From Prorocentrum cordatum (taxonomy: Eukaryota; Sar; Dinophyceae; Prorocentrales; Prorocentraceae), in the NCBI GenBank assembly GCA_963575745.1, contig CAUYUJ010002725.1, forward strand, positions 356,470 through 420,469: a stretch of DNA of 64,000 bases, given 5' to 3'. The notes beneath the pieces are model-generated. The model was not told the origin of the DNA. It saw nothing but the letters and a program-made list of their open reading frames with translations, and searched no databases. The position numbers were made by a program, and so were the translations under genes. Below are positions 28,600-40,845 of this stretch, piece after piece (the first letter of the stretch is position 1; each line of letters starts with the position of its first letter).

Positions 28600-29380
28600 G
28601 GAGGAGGACTCGGCATTGGGGGGGACACACGACTTCTGGAGGTCTCTTGCCATCGAGGCACGGCCACCGACGTTGAGCCGGCCCTGGGGAAGGGGTCGGG
28701 AGCTAGAGGGCCCACCTATCGTCAAACATCACGACGTCGGAGGTCCGGATTTTTTCTTCGGGCGAGTCTGATGCTGTAGAGGCGCGGACCAATCCGCATG
28801 CCATAACGAGGGCACGTGCGCCAATTTTTGCCAGCGTGCGCCTCAACCAGAAGGTTCTGACCTTCTCGATTTACTCCGCAATCGGCATGGTCGCTTAGGG
28901 TGCTGTCGGCGGCTTGTAGAGGGCATCGCGACCGCATTTTGTGTGCCTTGCCCGTGCACGTTGCCTGTCTGGATGGAGAAAGGACACGCAACAAGCCAAG
29001 AGGAGGAGGAGGAGGAGGAGGAGGAGGAGGAAGAGGAGGAGGAGGCCACCTGTGCGCGCTACCAGGATCTGCCCCCGGCCCTCGCACAGCGAGGATGGCC
29101 GCGTCGCCAGCCGCCTCGCCAGCGTCCTCGCCGGCGGCATGGTGGTGGGATGGCGGTCGTGCTCGTGCCCTCCCGTCCTTCGCTCTCGGTCTCTCCTCCT
29201 TCTTCCTCTCGGGGCGGTTCTGCTTCCGAGATTGGGCCTGGCGCGTCTCGAAAGACGCTGCGCCGTAACACTTGCCCGCTGCTCCTGCAGTTGAGGGCGC
29301 GACGCCCTTGAATTCGTCTTTTTGGCGGCGGCCCTGCCGTTTGCCCCGCACATGCAGTGCCCATTGGCACATCTCAGGAG
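28600..29380. other. GC-rich DNA with GGA tracts, no recognised gene
   Basis: GGA runs at 28588-28606 and 29000-29046. Open frames of 100-200 codons exist on both strands, but they cross these tracts and show no domain. Confidence 0.4.
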
Positions 29381-29384
29381 CTAG

Positions 29385-29470
29385 ATCTAGGGGAGGGGGT
29401 TAGGGGGAGGGGTAGAGAGAAGAAAGAAACGCGCTATACCACCTAAGCCCAGAGGGCGAGTACCGGGCGC
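29385..29470 (+). repeat. Dispersed hairpin repeat, copy 2
   Basis: GGGGGTTAGGGGGAGGGG, then a partial match to the CCACxxxxGCCCAGAGGGC end seen at 13755-13880, 39885-40025 and 53165-53235. It is the most decayed of the four. Confidence 0.5.
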
Positions 29471-29950
29471 CTTGATTTTTGTTGACGTGGGGGCTTCAAC
29501 GTGTGGCGTCTTATCCAGCAGCTCGTGGCACCGCTTCTGCAGCACATGGAGCGTCGAACCCCGTCTTGCTCACACTTGAGGGCCGTGCAAAAGGCGCAGT
29601 TCTGTGTGTGCTGTCTGAGCAGAAAGCCTGCCTGGAACGAGTCGCGGGGGTGATTATTCGTATGTGCATTTTTGCTCTTACGGGTGGTGTGATCGAAGAC
29701 GCCCACGGCGAGGCACCGCCGCCCCCTGCCTTCTGGAAACGCCTGTGTGGTTCAAACGTCGACCAAAGGTGCGGCCATGCTGGTGGACTTCGCGTTACCC
29801 TGGCGCTTGGCGGAAGCCACTGGGAACTCTGGAAAACGGGGCCCTCCGGGCTGATCTTGGGGCTCTGGGGCCTCTCTCGGACCCCTTTGGGCCTCCTTGA
29901 ATACCTTTTGGGGGCTTTCTCTGAGCCGCCTTGTGGCTCTCTCGGGCCGT
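29470..29950 (+). other. Unrecognised sequence ending in CTTGGGG-type repeat
   Basis: A frame at 29479-29988 (169 codons from a non-ATG start) and one on the other strand at 29443-29706 are open. Neither shows a domain. The 3' 120 bases belong to the CTTGGGG word family, which argues against coding. Confidence 0.35.
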
Positions 29951-29955
29951 CCTAT

Positions 29956-30075
29956 TTCAGGAGGACAAGAAACACACAGACACAATGAATCGTCGATCCC
30001 CCGGAAATTATGGGAAACTACGGGGAGTGGGGGGGAAGACAGAAACCCCAAAAATGTGGAAAAATATGTGGAATC
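29956..30075 (+). repeat. Dispersed repeat pair, copy 1
   Basis: Contains ACACACAGACACAAT, ATCGTCGATCCCC and GGAAA..TGGGAA words, matching 41232-41330 at roughly 80 percent. Unit limits are uncertain. Confidence 0.6.
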
Positions 30076-30214
30076 CTTTTTACCTAACAGCGAAGACTGA
30101 TAGGTTTCTAGTTGACTCAAAAGAGCTCACAGATCACTCCACAGGGGGGTCCGGGCAGGCGTTGGGAGTTGCCGGCCGGGCCTGTGCCGGGCTTGTTTTT
30201 CACCAACAGTCACA

Positions 30215-30690
30215 CACTTCGTGCTCGTCGACCTCTCAGAACCCCATTCCCAGGCCACATTCTGAATAACCGGATGCAACAGTCACACACTTGGTGCTCC
30301 TTGACATCCCAGAACGCCATTCCCGGGCCACATTCGGAATAGCCGGACGCAACAGTCACACAATTCCTCGTACTTGACACCCCAGAACTCCATTCCCGGG
30401 CCACATTTTGGATGCCCGGAGCCAACTGTAGGCCACTTCGTGCTCTTCGATTTCCCAGAACTCCATTCCCGGGCCACATTTTGGATGCCCGGAGCCAACT
30501 GTAGGCCACTTCGTGCTCTTCGATTTCCCAGAACTCCATTCCCGGGCCACATTTTGGATGCCCGGAGCCAACTGTAGGCTGTACTTCCCAGAATTCCATT
30601 CCTGGGCATGATTTTGAATGCCCGGAGCGTAGGCCACTTCGTCTTCGAGTTCCCAGAACTCCATTCCCGGGCCACATTTTGAATGCTGAG
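30215..30690 (-). repeat. Minisatellite, unit about 60-65 bases
   Basis: Seven to eight imperfect units containing CCATTCCCGGGCCACATT, GGATGCCCGGAGCCAACT and CACTTCGTGCTCTTCGA. Two adjacent units near 30425-30550 are identical, evidence of recent expansion. It leads straight into the GGCTGA satellite. Confidence 0.85.
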
Positions 30691-32240
30691 GCAGGCTGAG
30701 CTGAGGCTGAGGCAGGCTGAGGCTGAGGCAGGCTGAGGCTGAGGCCGAGGCTGAAGGCAGACTGAGGCTGAGGCTGAAGCAGGCTGAGGCTGAGGCTGAG
30801 GCAGGCTGAGGCTGAGGCTGAGGCAGGCTGATGCTGAGGCAGGCTGAGGCTGAGGCTGAGGCTGATGCAGGCTGAGGCTGAGGCAGGCTGAGGCTGAGGC
30901 CAGGCTGAAGGCAGACTGAGGCTGAGGCTGAAGCAGGCTGAGGCTGAGGCTGAGGCAGGCTGAGGCTGAGGCTGAGGCTGAGGCAGGCTGATGCTGAGGC
31001 AGGCTGAGGCTGAGGCTGAGGCTGATGCAGGCTGAGGCTGAGGCAGGCTGAGGCTGAGGCCGAGGCTGAAGGCAGACTGAGGCTGAGGCTGAAGCAGGCT
31101 GAGGCTGAGGCTGAGGCAGGCTGAGGCTGAGGCTGAGGCAGGCTGATGCTGAGGCAGGCTGAGGCTGAGGCTGAGGCTGATGCAGGCTGAGGCTGAGGCA
31201 GGCTGAGGCTGAGGCCGAGGCTGAAGGCAGACTGAGGCTGAGGCTGAAGCAGGCTGAGGCTGAGGCTGAGGCAGGCTGAGGCTGAGGCTGAGGCAGGCTG
31301 ATGCTGAGGCTGGCTGATGCTGAGGCAGGCTGAGGCTGAGGCTGAGGCTGATGCAGGCTGAGGCTGAGGCAGGCTGAGGCGGAGGCCGAGGCTGAAGGCA
31401 GACTGAGGCTGAGGCTGAAGCAGGCTGAGGCTGAGGCTGAGGCAGGCTGAGGCTGAGGCTGAGGCAGGCTGATGCTGAGGCAGGCTGAGGCTGAGGCTGA
31501 GGCTGATGCAGGCTGAGGCTGAGGCAGGCTGAGGCTGAGGCCGAGGCTGAAGGCAGACTGAGGCTGAGGCTGAAGCAGGCTGAGGCTGAGGCTGAGGCAG
31601 GCTGAGGCTGAGGCTGAGCAGGCTGAGGCTGAGGCAGGCTGAGGCTGAGGCTGAGGCTGATGCAGGCTGAGGCTGCGGCAGGCTGAGGCTGAGGCCGAGG
31701 CTGAAGGCAGACTGAGGCTGAGGCTGAAGCAGGCTGAGGCTGAGGCTGAGGCAGGCTGAGGCTGAGGCTGAGGCTGAGGCAGGCTGAGGCTGAGGCAGGC
31801 TGAGGCTGAGGCTGAGGCTGCAGGCAGACTGAGGCTGAGGCTGAAGCAGGCTGAGGCTGAGGCTGAGGCAGGCTGAGGCTGAGGCTGAGGCAGGCTGATG
31901 CTGAGGCAGGCTGAGGCTGAGGCTGAGGCTGATGCAGGCTGAGGCTGAGGCAGGCTGAGGCTGAGGCCGAGGCTGAAGGCAGACTGAGGCTGAGGCTGAA
32001 GCAGGCTGAGGCTGAGGCAGAGGCAGGCAGGCTGAGGCTGAGGCAGGCTGATGCTGAGGCAGGCTGAGGCTGAGGCTGAGGCTGATGCAGGCTGAGGCTG
32101 AGGCAGGCTGAGGCTGAGGCCGAGGCTGAAGGCAGACTGAGGCTGAGGCTGAAGCAGGCTGAGGCTGAGGCTGAGGCAGGCTGAGGCTGAGGCAGGCTGA
32201 GGCTGAGGCTGAGGCAGGCTGAGGCTGAGGCTGTGACTGC
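30690..32240 (+). repeat. GGCTGA satellite with 154-bp higher-order repeat
   Basis: 1.55 kb of GGCTGA hexamers with regular AGGCAGGCTGA, GCTGATGC and AAGGCAGACTGAGG variants. AAGGCAGACTGAGG recurs at 30754, 30908, 31069, 31224, 31395, 31550, 31704, 31976 and 32129, mostly 153-161 bases apart. An open frame of 685 codons on the other strand results from the 6-base unit and is not a gene. Confidence 0.95.
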
Positions 32241-33401
32241 GACTGCCGTTGCCACTGCGACTGTCATCGCGAATGCGACTACGACTGCGAGAACAGCAGA
32301 ATTCTACAACTGGATTCTCATCCGAATCTTAAGGGGAATGCTTCCAGATGTGCTCCTACACATCGATGTTAGGTTGCTTTGCCGGGATAATATTGCGAAG
32401 GCCCTTACGGCCGTTGCCGCCGACCCTGAAGATGACGAAAGACAGCACGACGGGGGGGGCAGGAGGAGGAGGAGGAGGAGGAGGAGGCGGAAGGGAGCAG
32501 GAGGAGGAAGGGTGAAGGGGGAGGAGGAGGAGGCCTTATGGATGTTGGTTGGGATCTCGTGGTTGACCTCTCGGGGGCGTCTGGAAGGCAACTTGAAGCC
32601 TCTTGGGGGCCGTTGTGGGGCCTCTTGGGGCCTCTTTTGGGCCTCTTGGGGCTTCCGGAGGCCGTCTTCGGCGCATCTTGGGGGCGTCTTGGCGCCGCTC
32701 GGGGGCCTCTTGGGGCCTTTTGGGGGCCTCTTGGGGCTTCCCGGGGGCCTCTTAGGGCGGAAGTCTCGAATTCTCGGTTCCTCGTCCCCCTCTTGGCCGT
32801 TTCTTGGGCCCGTCTTGGGGCCCTATTGGGCCGTCTTGGGCGCCTTTTAGGCTGTCCTGGGGCCTTCTTGGGCCGTCTTGGGGCCCTCTTGTAGGCCTCT
32901 TGGGGCGCTCTTGGGGGCCTCTTGGGGGCCTCTTGGGCCGTCTTGGAGTGTCGGAAAGCCGAAAAGGCGAGAAGGCCAAAATCATTCAAAAACCGATGTA
33001 AAATTGACGATTTTGGCGCCTGGGGCCCTCTTGGGTGTGCTCTTGGGGCTCTCTTGGAGCGTCTTGAGGGCCTCTTGGGCCGTCTTCGGGCCGTCTTGGG
33101 CGTCTTGGGGCCATCGTTCGTCGAGTCGAGGCCCTCTTGTACCCTTTTGGGGGTGTCTTCTGTCGCTCTTGGCTCGTCTTGAAGCTTTTCTGAGCTCCGG
33201 GACCCCCCGGGGAGGATGCGTATCTGGGTGGCGACCCCCCCCCCACCCCCCCCCCACCCCGGCGGGGAGGGTAGGGAGGGGCTTCGCCACGACTCAACTA
33301 CGACGTTGCTCAATGTCGCTTTGGCTCGCGCGCTCAAGGAGACGGGGAACGACGAAGACGACGAGGGACAACGGAGACGGAGACGACGAGGACACGACGG
33401 A

Positions 33402-33434
<33 letters not shown>

Positions 33435-33490
33435 GATCCACGCAAGACGACGACACCGGGATGCGTCTTCCACACGCCGACAGGGTCGGC
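32241..33490 (+). repeat. Low-complexity block at the left edge of copia copy D
   Basis: 32391-32440 matches copy A 2640-2689. GGA repeats follow (32460-32535), then a CTTGGGG/CCTCTTGG array (32560-33190), a C-run and an ACG-rich array (33345-33435). No gene. The integrase of copy D resumes near 33490. Confidence 0.7.
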
Positions 33491-34330
33491 GGATTTTTCT
33501 CTGATGGAGAAGGTGCCTTGAACGACGACGCTGCGAAAGCAGTCCTCACGGCAAAAGGCGCTGAACTTAGAATACGTGCGCGTGGACAGCACGCCACAAC
33601 GATCGAGGCCAGAAATGGCATCCTACGCCATTTACTTTACGTCATGGAGGCTGAACTCAATAGATTAGACATACCTCTTGTGTTCACCCGACTACTGCAC
33701 GAAGCCTTGTTCGCCGCCAACGCATTCACGTTCTATAGCGAGGTGCCTCCATACAACGCTCTATTTGGATGGCAACCAGCAGTGCTCCCTGACCTCCCTG
33801 TTCTGGACCACGAGCAGCCGACGGAAACATCGGATTACTCTCGTGACCAGACGGTACGCAGGGTATGTATTGAAGCTATCACACAGGCAACAGCAGGAGC
33901 TAAGACCAATCGGGCCTTACGCACTAAGACGACAATTACCGGTCAGCACTATTATGACGAAGGAAACTTGGTCGACTACCATCGCCCCACGACCACGAAG
34001 GATGACTGGGGAGGCTGGATTGGCCCGTTCCCAGTCGTAGAGAATGATCCCGAAAGGGGTCAGGCCATCATCCGAGTGGGCAATCGAGATGTTCAGGTAC
34101 AATGCGGCGATGCAAGGCAGCCAGTATACATTGAAGCACTCATAGCCCGAGAAATTGGCTCCGACAACACTGCACTACGCACGGTGCTGACATTCGTAGC
34201 CAGCTTATCAGCGGGGAGACCTGCTTTGACTTTTGGCTACAAGAATGGGACGCTTCAGATAACGATTGCAAGCCGTCTATCTCCTAAGGTTCATTTGGCC
34301 CTGCAATATCAGGAACTTCTTTCGCATTGA
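33490..34330 (+). pseudogene. Copia copy D: integrase, catalytic C-terminal half
   Basis: The open frame (289 codons overall from 33461) begins in repeat, then reads SDGEGALNDDAAKAV, with the second catalytic Asp, and ATTIEARNGILRHLL, whose Glu sits at the third catalytic position. LVFTRLLHEALFAANAFTFY and a GWQPAVLPDLP segment follow, then the basic C-terminal domain with VVENDPERGQAIIRVGNRDV. It lacks the zinc domain and first Asp, which in copy A end at a junction with related flanking sequence. One micro-hairpin (34211) is read as AGRPA. Inactive on its own. Confidence 0.75.
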
Positions 34331-35510
34331 GAATGTAGTTTCGGTCAGATTAGCCAAGAGTATCCATGAGCTACCTCCGGTTACTTGTGCCGGCAGCTGC
34401 ACATTGGTTCATTGCGACGACGACGTGAATCCAGGATTTCACTACTACGAAGCAGAAGGTACTGTTCTGAATATACATGATATAACTGGATCAGCACCTT
34501 CACGAATCATCCAATGCCTGGAGTCCATTAAACCTCGAGCAGATTTTGATCAGGACATGTCAGAATTTGAGGAATTGGCTGATGCGACGAGGACATGTCA
34601 GAATCAGGAGCCTCCAGAGAAGCTTCAGAAGCCGAACCAGCACATGATGACGGACGGCTCTCCACGACTTACGAAGAACCAGAAGCTGATATTGAATCGC
34701 ATGTTATGGAGGTGTGGCACGCAGAACTACAAGAGGAAGGGAAGTGTTGGAGGCAACTCCACCAGAGCACCTCTTTACCATACCTACACAGATGGTTCGA
34801 TATCAGAGCGCGCTGATCACTGTAGCTGATGAACAACGGGGACACCTGCCAAAGTGGGGGCGCACTCGCGACTCCGATGCCGAGGAGACGTACTACGCCC
34901 CCATGCGCACCATGGTCGAAGACGACAGCTACGGACTCGACTCAGACGAGAATGGTCGATACGTTGAATTGTGCCTTACGACAGAAGTGTCGAAGGCAGT
35001 CTTGTCCGAGCAGCAACGCATAATATTGTATGCCGACCGGGTGACAACCATGCGAGTATACGTTGCCGCCGCTGCAGAGCGAGCCGTGGTCGTCAAGGAA
35101 GACGACCTCCTCGCTAAAGCTCACATTCAGGCGAATTCCGACAAAGTATCGAAGGCCCTCCTCACTTGCCCGAGATGGTTCGACAACAAATGCTTTAAGA
35201 TGCAGGAGATATCCAAAGCGTCGAACACCATGACTTCGAGATACGTGCGCAACGTGAAGAACGTCGTGAAGAACGAGAAGGGCGAGATGGAACGTACCGT
35301 CCGACTACGCTTGGTACTCCGAGGCTTCATGGACTCTGAAGTTTTCGACGTAAAAACAATTTCGGGACCAGCAAGAAGGTCAAAGCAGAGGTTACTCGCT
35401 AGCGGGGCAGCGTGCAAGAAGCAAAGGATCATTGCTTCCCTCGACATCAACGGGGCCTTCCTGAAGGGATTGACCGGTCAGGAACTTGCTGAGGCTACTG
35501 GTGAAGAAGG
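34331..35510 (+). pseudogene. Copia copy D: linker and start of reverse transcriptase
   Basis: The frame 34266-34829 covers an acidic linker, with one further shift into 34714-35625. Reverse transcriptase begins with ALLTCPRWFDNKCFK and RLVLRGFMDSE (fingers region) and reaches SLDINGAFLKG near 35437, the motif A of copia reverse transcriptases (Asp in D-I-x-G-A-F-L-K-G). A frameshift near 35508 then moves the match to the frame 35486-36541. Copy C has the same series at 50385-51430. Confidence 0.75.
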
Positions 35511-36800
35511 AACGCGTGGTGTCTTTTACTTTGCCGCCTGGATCGGCCACCGTGCTCCGTGCTCTTCCAGGATTCGAGCGCTACGACGAGTCGAAGCAGT
35601 GCTTGAAACCGGGCACGGGCACTGAGGACGCCCCACGGGCTTTCTCACTTAAGCTCAGAAGAACCACCAGAGGATTTGGCCTCCGACCCACGTCTTACGA
35701 CGAGGAGTTCGAGACGAGCAAAAACTTGCTCGCGGCCGAGCATGTTGATGACAGTAATATAGCCTGTACTGGGGACACCATTGACAAATCTGTCAAATGC
35801 GTTGAAGATACTTTCGGTAAGTGTAAACTCAACAGACGCACACATACCAATTGTGCTGTGAGATGCACCAATGACGAGGACGGCAATGTTACTTTGTATC
35901 ATGATGAATATACCAAACAGCTCAGCCCTATACAACATCCCGAACTCACCGGCGCTGACGCTGGCGCTCAAGCAACCGAGATGGTGGCAGACATGTTCGT
36001 CAGTCTCAGGGGTGCGCTGGCATGCGCACTGATCACCCAGGTGCGTTTAATGGTGTATGTTGTATCTTTACAGCGCGACCAAGAACCGACCAACATTCAT
36101 GTGCGACGACTGAACGCGATCACCAGAAAGTTACAGGCCTGCCAGAAGAAAACCGTTTACCAGGCGATGAACCCAACGGGCGAGGTCGACTTACATAGCG
36201 ACTCAGGATATCGACGCCTGAATGGAGACGCCGACGACGACGTCAAAGGCTATGGTATTCGCGGGGCAAGCCTGCTGCGACGTGGAAGCACGTTATCTGG
36301 TAAGCCTGTCATTCACTTGATTGATGCGCACTGCAAGTCTCACCGCTTGCAGGTCCGCTCGAGCTATTCAGCAGAGACCCTAGCAGCAGCCCATAATTTG
36401 AAGGACTGTTATCCCACGGTTGTGAGTCTGCGCGAGCTCCACGCGGGGCCGCTCACACCCGCTCAGTTGAAAGATACACTTGAGTTGGGTGGCCTAAGCA
36501 TCGAGGTCACTTTGACCATCGATGCTGAGTCTGTTGTTTAATCCTTGTCACATAGAAGAAGCCGACAGGGTGTACCCTTTTAGGACACATCTGTTGGATA
36601 CGACAGATGATGGAGCGTGGAATCGTGCGCAGCATTCAGTGGTGGGATACCCGCGAGATGACTGCGGATGGCAACACCATGGGGAGCATCGACAGAGACA
36701 TGCTCCTACAAGTCATGGGAGGTATACAGACCCTCGAACATGACCTGAAGAGACATGCTCCATGTCGGGCCGGCCAGACATCAACTTCTGGCGCCGCCTG
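35511..36800 (+). pseudogene. Copia copy D: reverse transcriptase C-terminal part and RNase H
   Basis: The frame contains LPPGSATVLRALPGFERYD, then TEDAPRAFSLKL (the counterpart of the copia QAPRAW motif) and AEHVDDSNIA near 35740. The polymerase box is therefore HVDD rather than YVDD. RNase H follows with LHSDSGYRRL, SSYSAETLAA and TIDAESV, supplying Asp, Glu and Asp. A stop at 36539 and a short deletion break the tail, which continues in another frame to about 36800 (MMERG, MTADG, IDR). Copia copies with HVDD also occur in C, so the His is a family feature. Confidence 0.8.
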
Positions 36801-36879
36801 ATACGCATGTCATACACATGCGAGGCAACTTGCCAGTGGGTCCATCTTCCTTTGGGCCCGCTTCTTTTTTCTGTCCTTG

Positions 36880-37213
36880 TGTAGGTTAGCTGCTATGCCT
36901 GCTGTATAGGGGCGACGGGCTCACGCTTCGTCTCCCTCCCCCCCCGACTTAAAACGAGCTGAGGGACGTAAGGAGTGGAAGCGAGCGTGCGCCCGCGGCC
37001 GCGTCGGCTCAAGCGGCCGGCCGCCCAAATTTGATCGTGCCTCGCCGCGAGGCACACAACCGCTATCGAGACCAAAAGGATCTTCCTATTGCTTGAGATG
37101 GCATCTCTTTTCATTTTGGGACTATCGTTATTACGGTGCAGCAGAGCGGGAGCTTGGCTTCGCCTTAAGCGAAGCTGTTCATGTTGGCTGGGCCTTCCAG
37201 CCCCCTTCAAACT
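36880..37213 (+). repeat. 3' LTR of copia copy D
   Basis: Homologous to 52850-53171 and 4795-5058. It contains TAGGGGCGACGGGCTCACGC, CTCAAGCGGCCGGCCGCC and ends CCCCCTTCAAACT. It is closer to the LTR of copy C than to the 5' LTR of copy E/B, which argues that D is not the 3' end of E/B. Confidence 0.7.
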
Positions 37214-37480
37214 ACTCCACAGAAGGCCAGTCGGGGTGTTCGCATGCGTGTCCCCCACGCAGGACAGCGTTTCGTGGCCCCGTAGGGAGCTCCACCGAAG
37301 GCCCCAGTGGGGGTGTTCGCATGCGTCCCCCCCGCCCAGTACAGCGCTTCGTGGCCCCATGGGGGGCTCCACCGGAGGCCCCAGTGGCTGCATTCGCATG
37401 CGTCTCCCCACCCAAGCCAGCATTTCGTGGCCCCATAGGGAGCCCCAGCGAATGCGTTGCTTACAAAGGCGGTACTCATA
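37214..37480 (+). repeat. Minisatellite, unit about 86 bases (TTCGTGGCCCC family)
   Basis: Three to four units of TTCGTGGCCCCxTAGGGAGCTCCACCGAAGGCCCCAGTGG plus GTTCGCATGCGTC, starting right at the LTR end. Reverse orientation of 11955-12200. Confidence 0.85.
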
Positions 37481-37623
37481 ACTGCATATGGTTGGGTCCT
37501 TCGCCGGGCGAATTCGCTTGTCGGACCGAGGGGCACGAGTTGGCCGTGGGCGAGAGGCGCAGGCTCAGGTGTGCCGTCCAAGTTTTTTTGCAGGGAGTCG
37601 GAAGAAGAAACGACAGCATGTTT

Positions 37624-37728
37624 AGGGGGCCACATGCGAACCTCACCCCTACTCCTCACGATTTCTGAAGGGGACGGTGGGGGGGTTCACTGGGGGGGGT
37701 AGGGGTAGGGTTCGCATGTGGCCCCCAA
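37624..37728. mobile_element. Short element with terminal inverted repeats (MITE-like)
   Basis: GGGGGCCACATGCGAACC at 37625 and its reverse complement ending at about 37727 form 31-base arms with about three mismatches around a 40-base centre. No coding capacity. No clear flanking duplication was seen. Confidence 0.55.
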
Positions 37729-37947
37729 GGATCTGAAATTCTTCACGCTTCGCGTATCCCCACCAGCCCATCTCAAAACAGCAACTCTTGCGAAGCATGC
37801 CGACAGTCGTGTTTTTCAGGCGTGTTTCCGCCTGCCCCCGCATATCTCCCCTGTTCCTCCTTCCTCCCGCCTCCTTGTACATCCTCCTTGTGGTGGGAGC
37901 GGGAGAAGGACGAGGCGGAGGAGGAGGGAGAGAAAACGCTCCTCGTG

Positions 37948-38215
37948 GTTTGAGTCGTTTGGGGTTTCTCGTCCTGGTGTGAGTCGTTCGGGCCCTTCTT
38001 CCTGGTGTGAGTCGTTCGGGCTCTTCGTGGTGTGAGTCGTTCGGGCTCTTCGTCCTGGTGTGAGTCGTTCGGGCTTCTCGTGGTGTGAGTTGTTCGGGCC
38101 CCTCGTCCTGGTGTGGGTCGTTCGGGCCCCTCCTCCTGGTGTGACTCGTTCGGGCTCCTCGTGGTGTGAGTCGTTCGGGGCCCTCGTCGTGGTGTGAGTC
38201 GTTCGGACTCCTCGT
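37948..38215 (+). repeat. Minisatellite, unit about 27 bases (GTGTGAGTCGTTCGGG)
   Basis: About ten units of TGGTGTGAGTCGTTCGGGCTC-like sequence with CTCGT linkers, ending directly at the AGT array. Confidence 0.85.
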
Positions 38216-39451
<1,236 letters not shown>

Positions 39452-39775
39452 ATGTCTTTTGGGAGCCTCTTGGAGGCCTTTTGGGGCGTCTTGGGGGCCT
39501 CTTGGCGGCCCCAGGGGCTTCTAGGAGCGTCTTGGGTGCCTTGGGGGAGCCTCTTCGGGCCTCTTGGGAGCCTCTTGGAGGCCGTTTGGGGCGTCTTGGG
39601 GGCCTCTTGGCGGCCCCAGGGGCTTCCAGGAGCGTCTTGGGTGCCTCGGGGGAGCCTCTCGGGGCCTCGTGGGGGCATCTTGGGGGCATCTTGGGGGCCT
39701 CTTGGAGGCCTCTTGGGGCCTCTTGGGGCTCTTTGGGAAGGGGTCTGGGAGGTATCTTGGGGCCATCTTTCGGGC
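39452..39775 (+). repeat. CTTGGGG array with a 108-bp tandem duplication
   Basis: 39455-39560 and 39563-39668 are nearly identical (TTGGGAGCCTCTTGGAGGCC through GGTGCC..GGGGGAGCCTC), showing how arrays of this word family grow. Confidence 0.8.
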
Positions 39776-39884
39776 GATCGATCACAGCAGGGGCGAGCAT
39801 TTTTGTCAGTCCCCCCGTCGGGGCCAGAATCCTCGTGAGGGGTGTCGAATTTTAGCCCTCCCAGGAGTCGAAAAAGACCCCTCC

Positions 39885-40025
39885 AACCACCCGCGAAAGG
39901 ACCTCTCCAGGCCCAGGGGGAGGGGGTAGGGGGAGGGGTAAACCCCTCCCCGAAGGGGAAGAAGGAAGGTTGAGAACAGAGAGAGCTCGCTAAACCACTC
40001 ACGCCCAAAGGGCTGGTGGGACTTT
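39885..40025 (+). repeat. Dispersed hairpin repeat, copy 3
   Basis: CCAGGCCCAGGGGGAGGGGG, then TAAACCCCTCCCCGAAGGGG, then CTAAACCACTCACGCCCA and AGGGCTGGTGGGA. Best-preserved copy of the family at 13755, 29385 and 53165. Confidence 0.7.
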
Positions 40026-40540
40026 TTGCTGGGCTCGACCAATTCGCATTTTTGTCAGTGGTTCTCTGCTGTGCAGGGCTTCTGATACTTCTGTGCGCAG
40101 CTCGCGCCAATCTGCATCATTTTCGGTGGCTGTCCGTTGTCCAGGGCTTCTGAGACCTAACCAGCACTTTTCTCAGGTTGTCTGTTTTACATTCCTCGCC
40201 CCTCCCGCGCGTGCTCGGCCAGACAGCCTAAGAAAATATGGCGACATCCACAGACCAGCAAACTACGGCCTCGACATTAAGTCAATGGAGTCAATGACCC
40301 AAGTATGGTCAGCGATCCCCCCGAAGAACCAGCAAGCTAATACTTGTGTCGTGACAACGATCTGGCAACCTTAGCCAACACCTGCCCCCCCCAAGGCAGC
40401 GCCTAAACAGTTCCAAAGCCCGTCCAAGGAAGCCCTGCGACATTCCATATCTGGCCCAAGTCGGTCGCAACCCCTCTCAGACAGCGAGTCGCCCGCAAAC
40501 CCCGGCCTTGATGTCATCACAGCGCCATGTATTGGGCTAG
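40026..40540 (+). other. Unique sequence, no recognised gene
   Basis: A 93-codon frame (40093-40374) is open but starts without ATG and shows no domain. Composition is less repetitive than the surroundings, so a small exon is possible. Confidence 0.3.
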
Positions 40541-40575
40541 AATCTAAGCGCGCGAAGCGCGCGTGGTTCTAGTTC
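40541..40575. repeat. GC palindrome with GAA loop, copy 2
   Basis: CTAGAATCTAA-GCGCGC-GAA-GCGCGC-GTGGTTCTAG can fold into a hairpin with arms of about 16 bases. Pair of 28119-28160. Confidence 0.65.
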
Positions 40576-40654
40576 CTATAGAGTTCCCCTCTCCCGCGGC
40601 CCCAATCCGACGTGTTTTACGTCTGTTTCTATAGATTGGTCCTCAACTGGGGCA

Positions 40655-40845
40655 CGAAACCTCCCCAGGAGGCCCCAGTAGGCTCCAGGAGGCTCCTGGA
40701 GGCCCCAGGAGGCCACACGAGGCTCCAGGGGGCCCCAGGAGGCCCCAGGAGGCCCCAGGATGCCCCAGGAGGCCCCAAGAGGTTCCAGGAGGCCCCAGGA
40801 AGCCACAGGAGGTTTCAAGCGGCCCCAGGAGGCCCCATGCTCATG
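40655..40845 (+). repeat. AGGAGGCCCC tandem array
   Basis: About 15 units of CCCAGGAGGC/CCCCAGGAGGCC with 12-15 base spacing. Confidence 0.85.

Noticed and set aside
30210-32267. 685-codon open frame on the - strand (Ala/Ser/Gln/Pro/Leu repeats)
   Set aside because: It coincides with the GGCTGA satellite. A 6-base unit without stops keeps any frame open, and composition follows the repeat exactly.
37000-37020. CGGCTCAAG in the LTRs of copies C and D as a spliced-leader relic
   Set aside because: It is part of a GC palindrome (GCGGCCG..CGGCCGGCCGC). The upstream leader bases are absent, and copy E has TGTTCAAG.
4795-37213. One giant element from the 5' LTR at 4.8 kb to the 3' LTR of copy D
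   Set aside because: The LTR of D is closer to that of C than to the one at 4.8 kb. The zinc finger and N-terminal integrase are missing between 25.14 and 33.49 kb, so separate copies are simpler.
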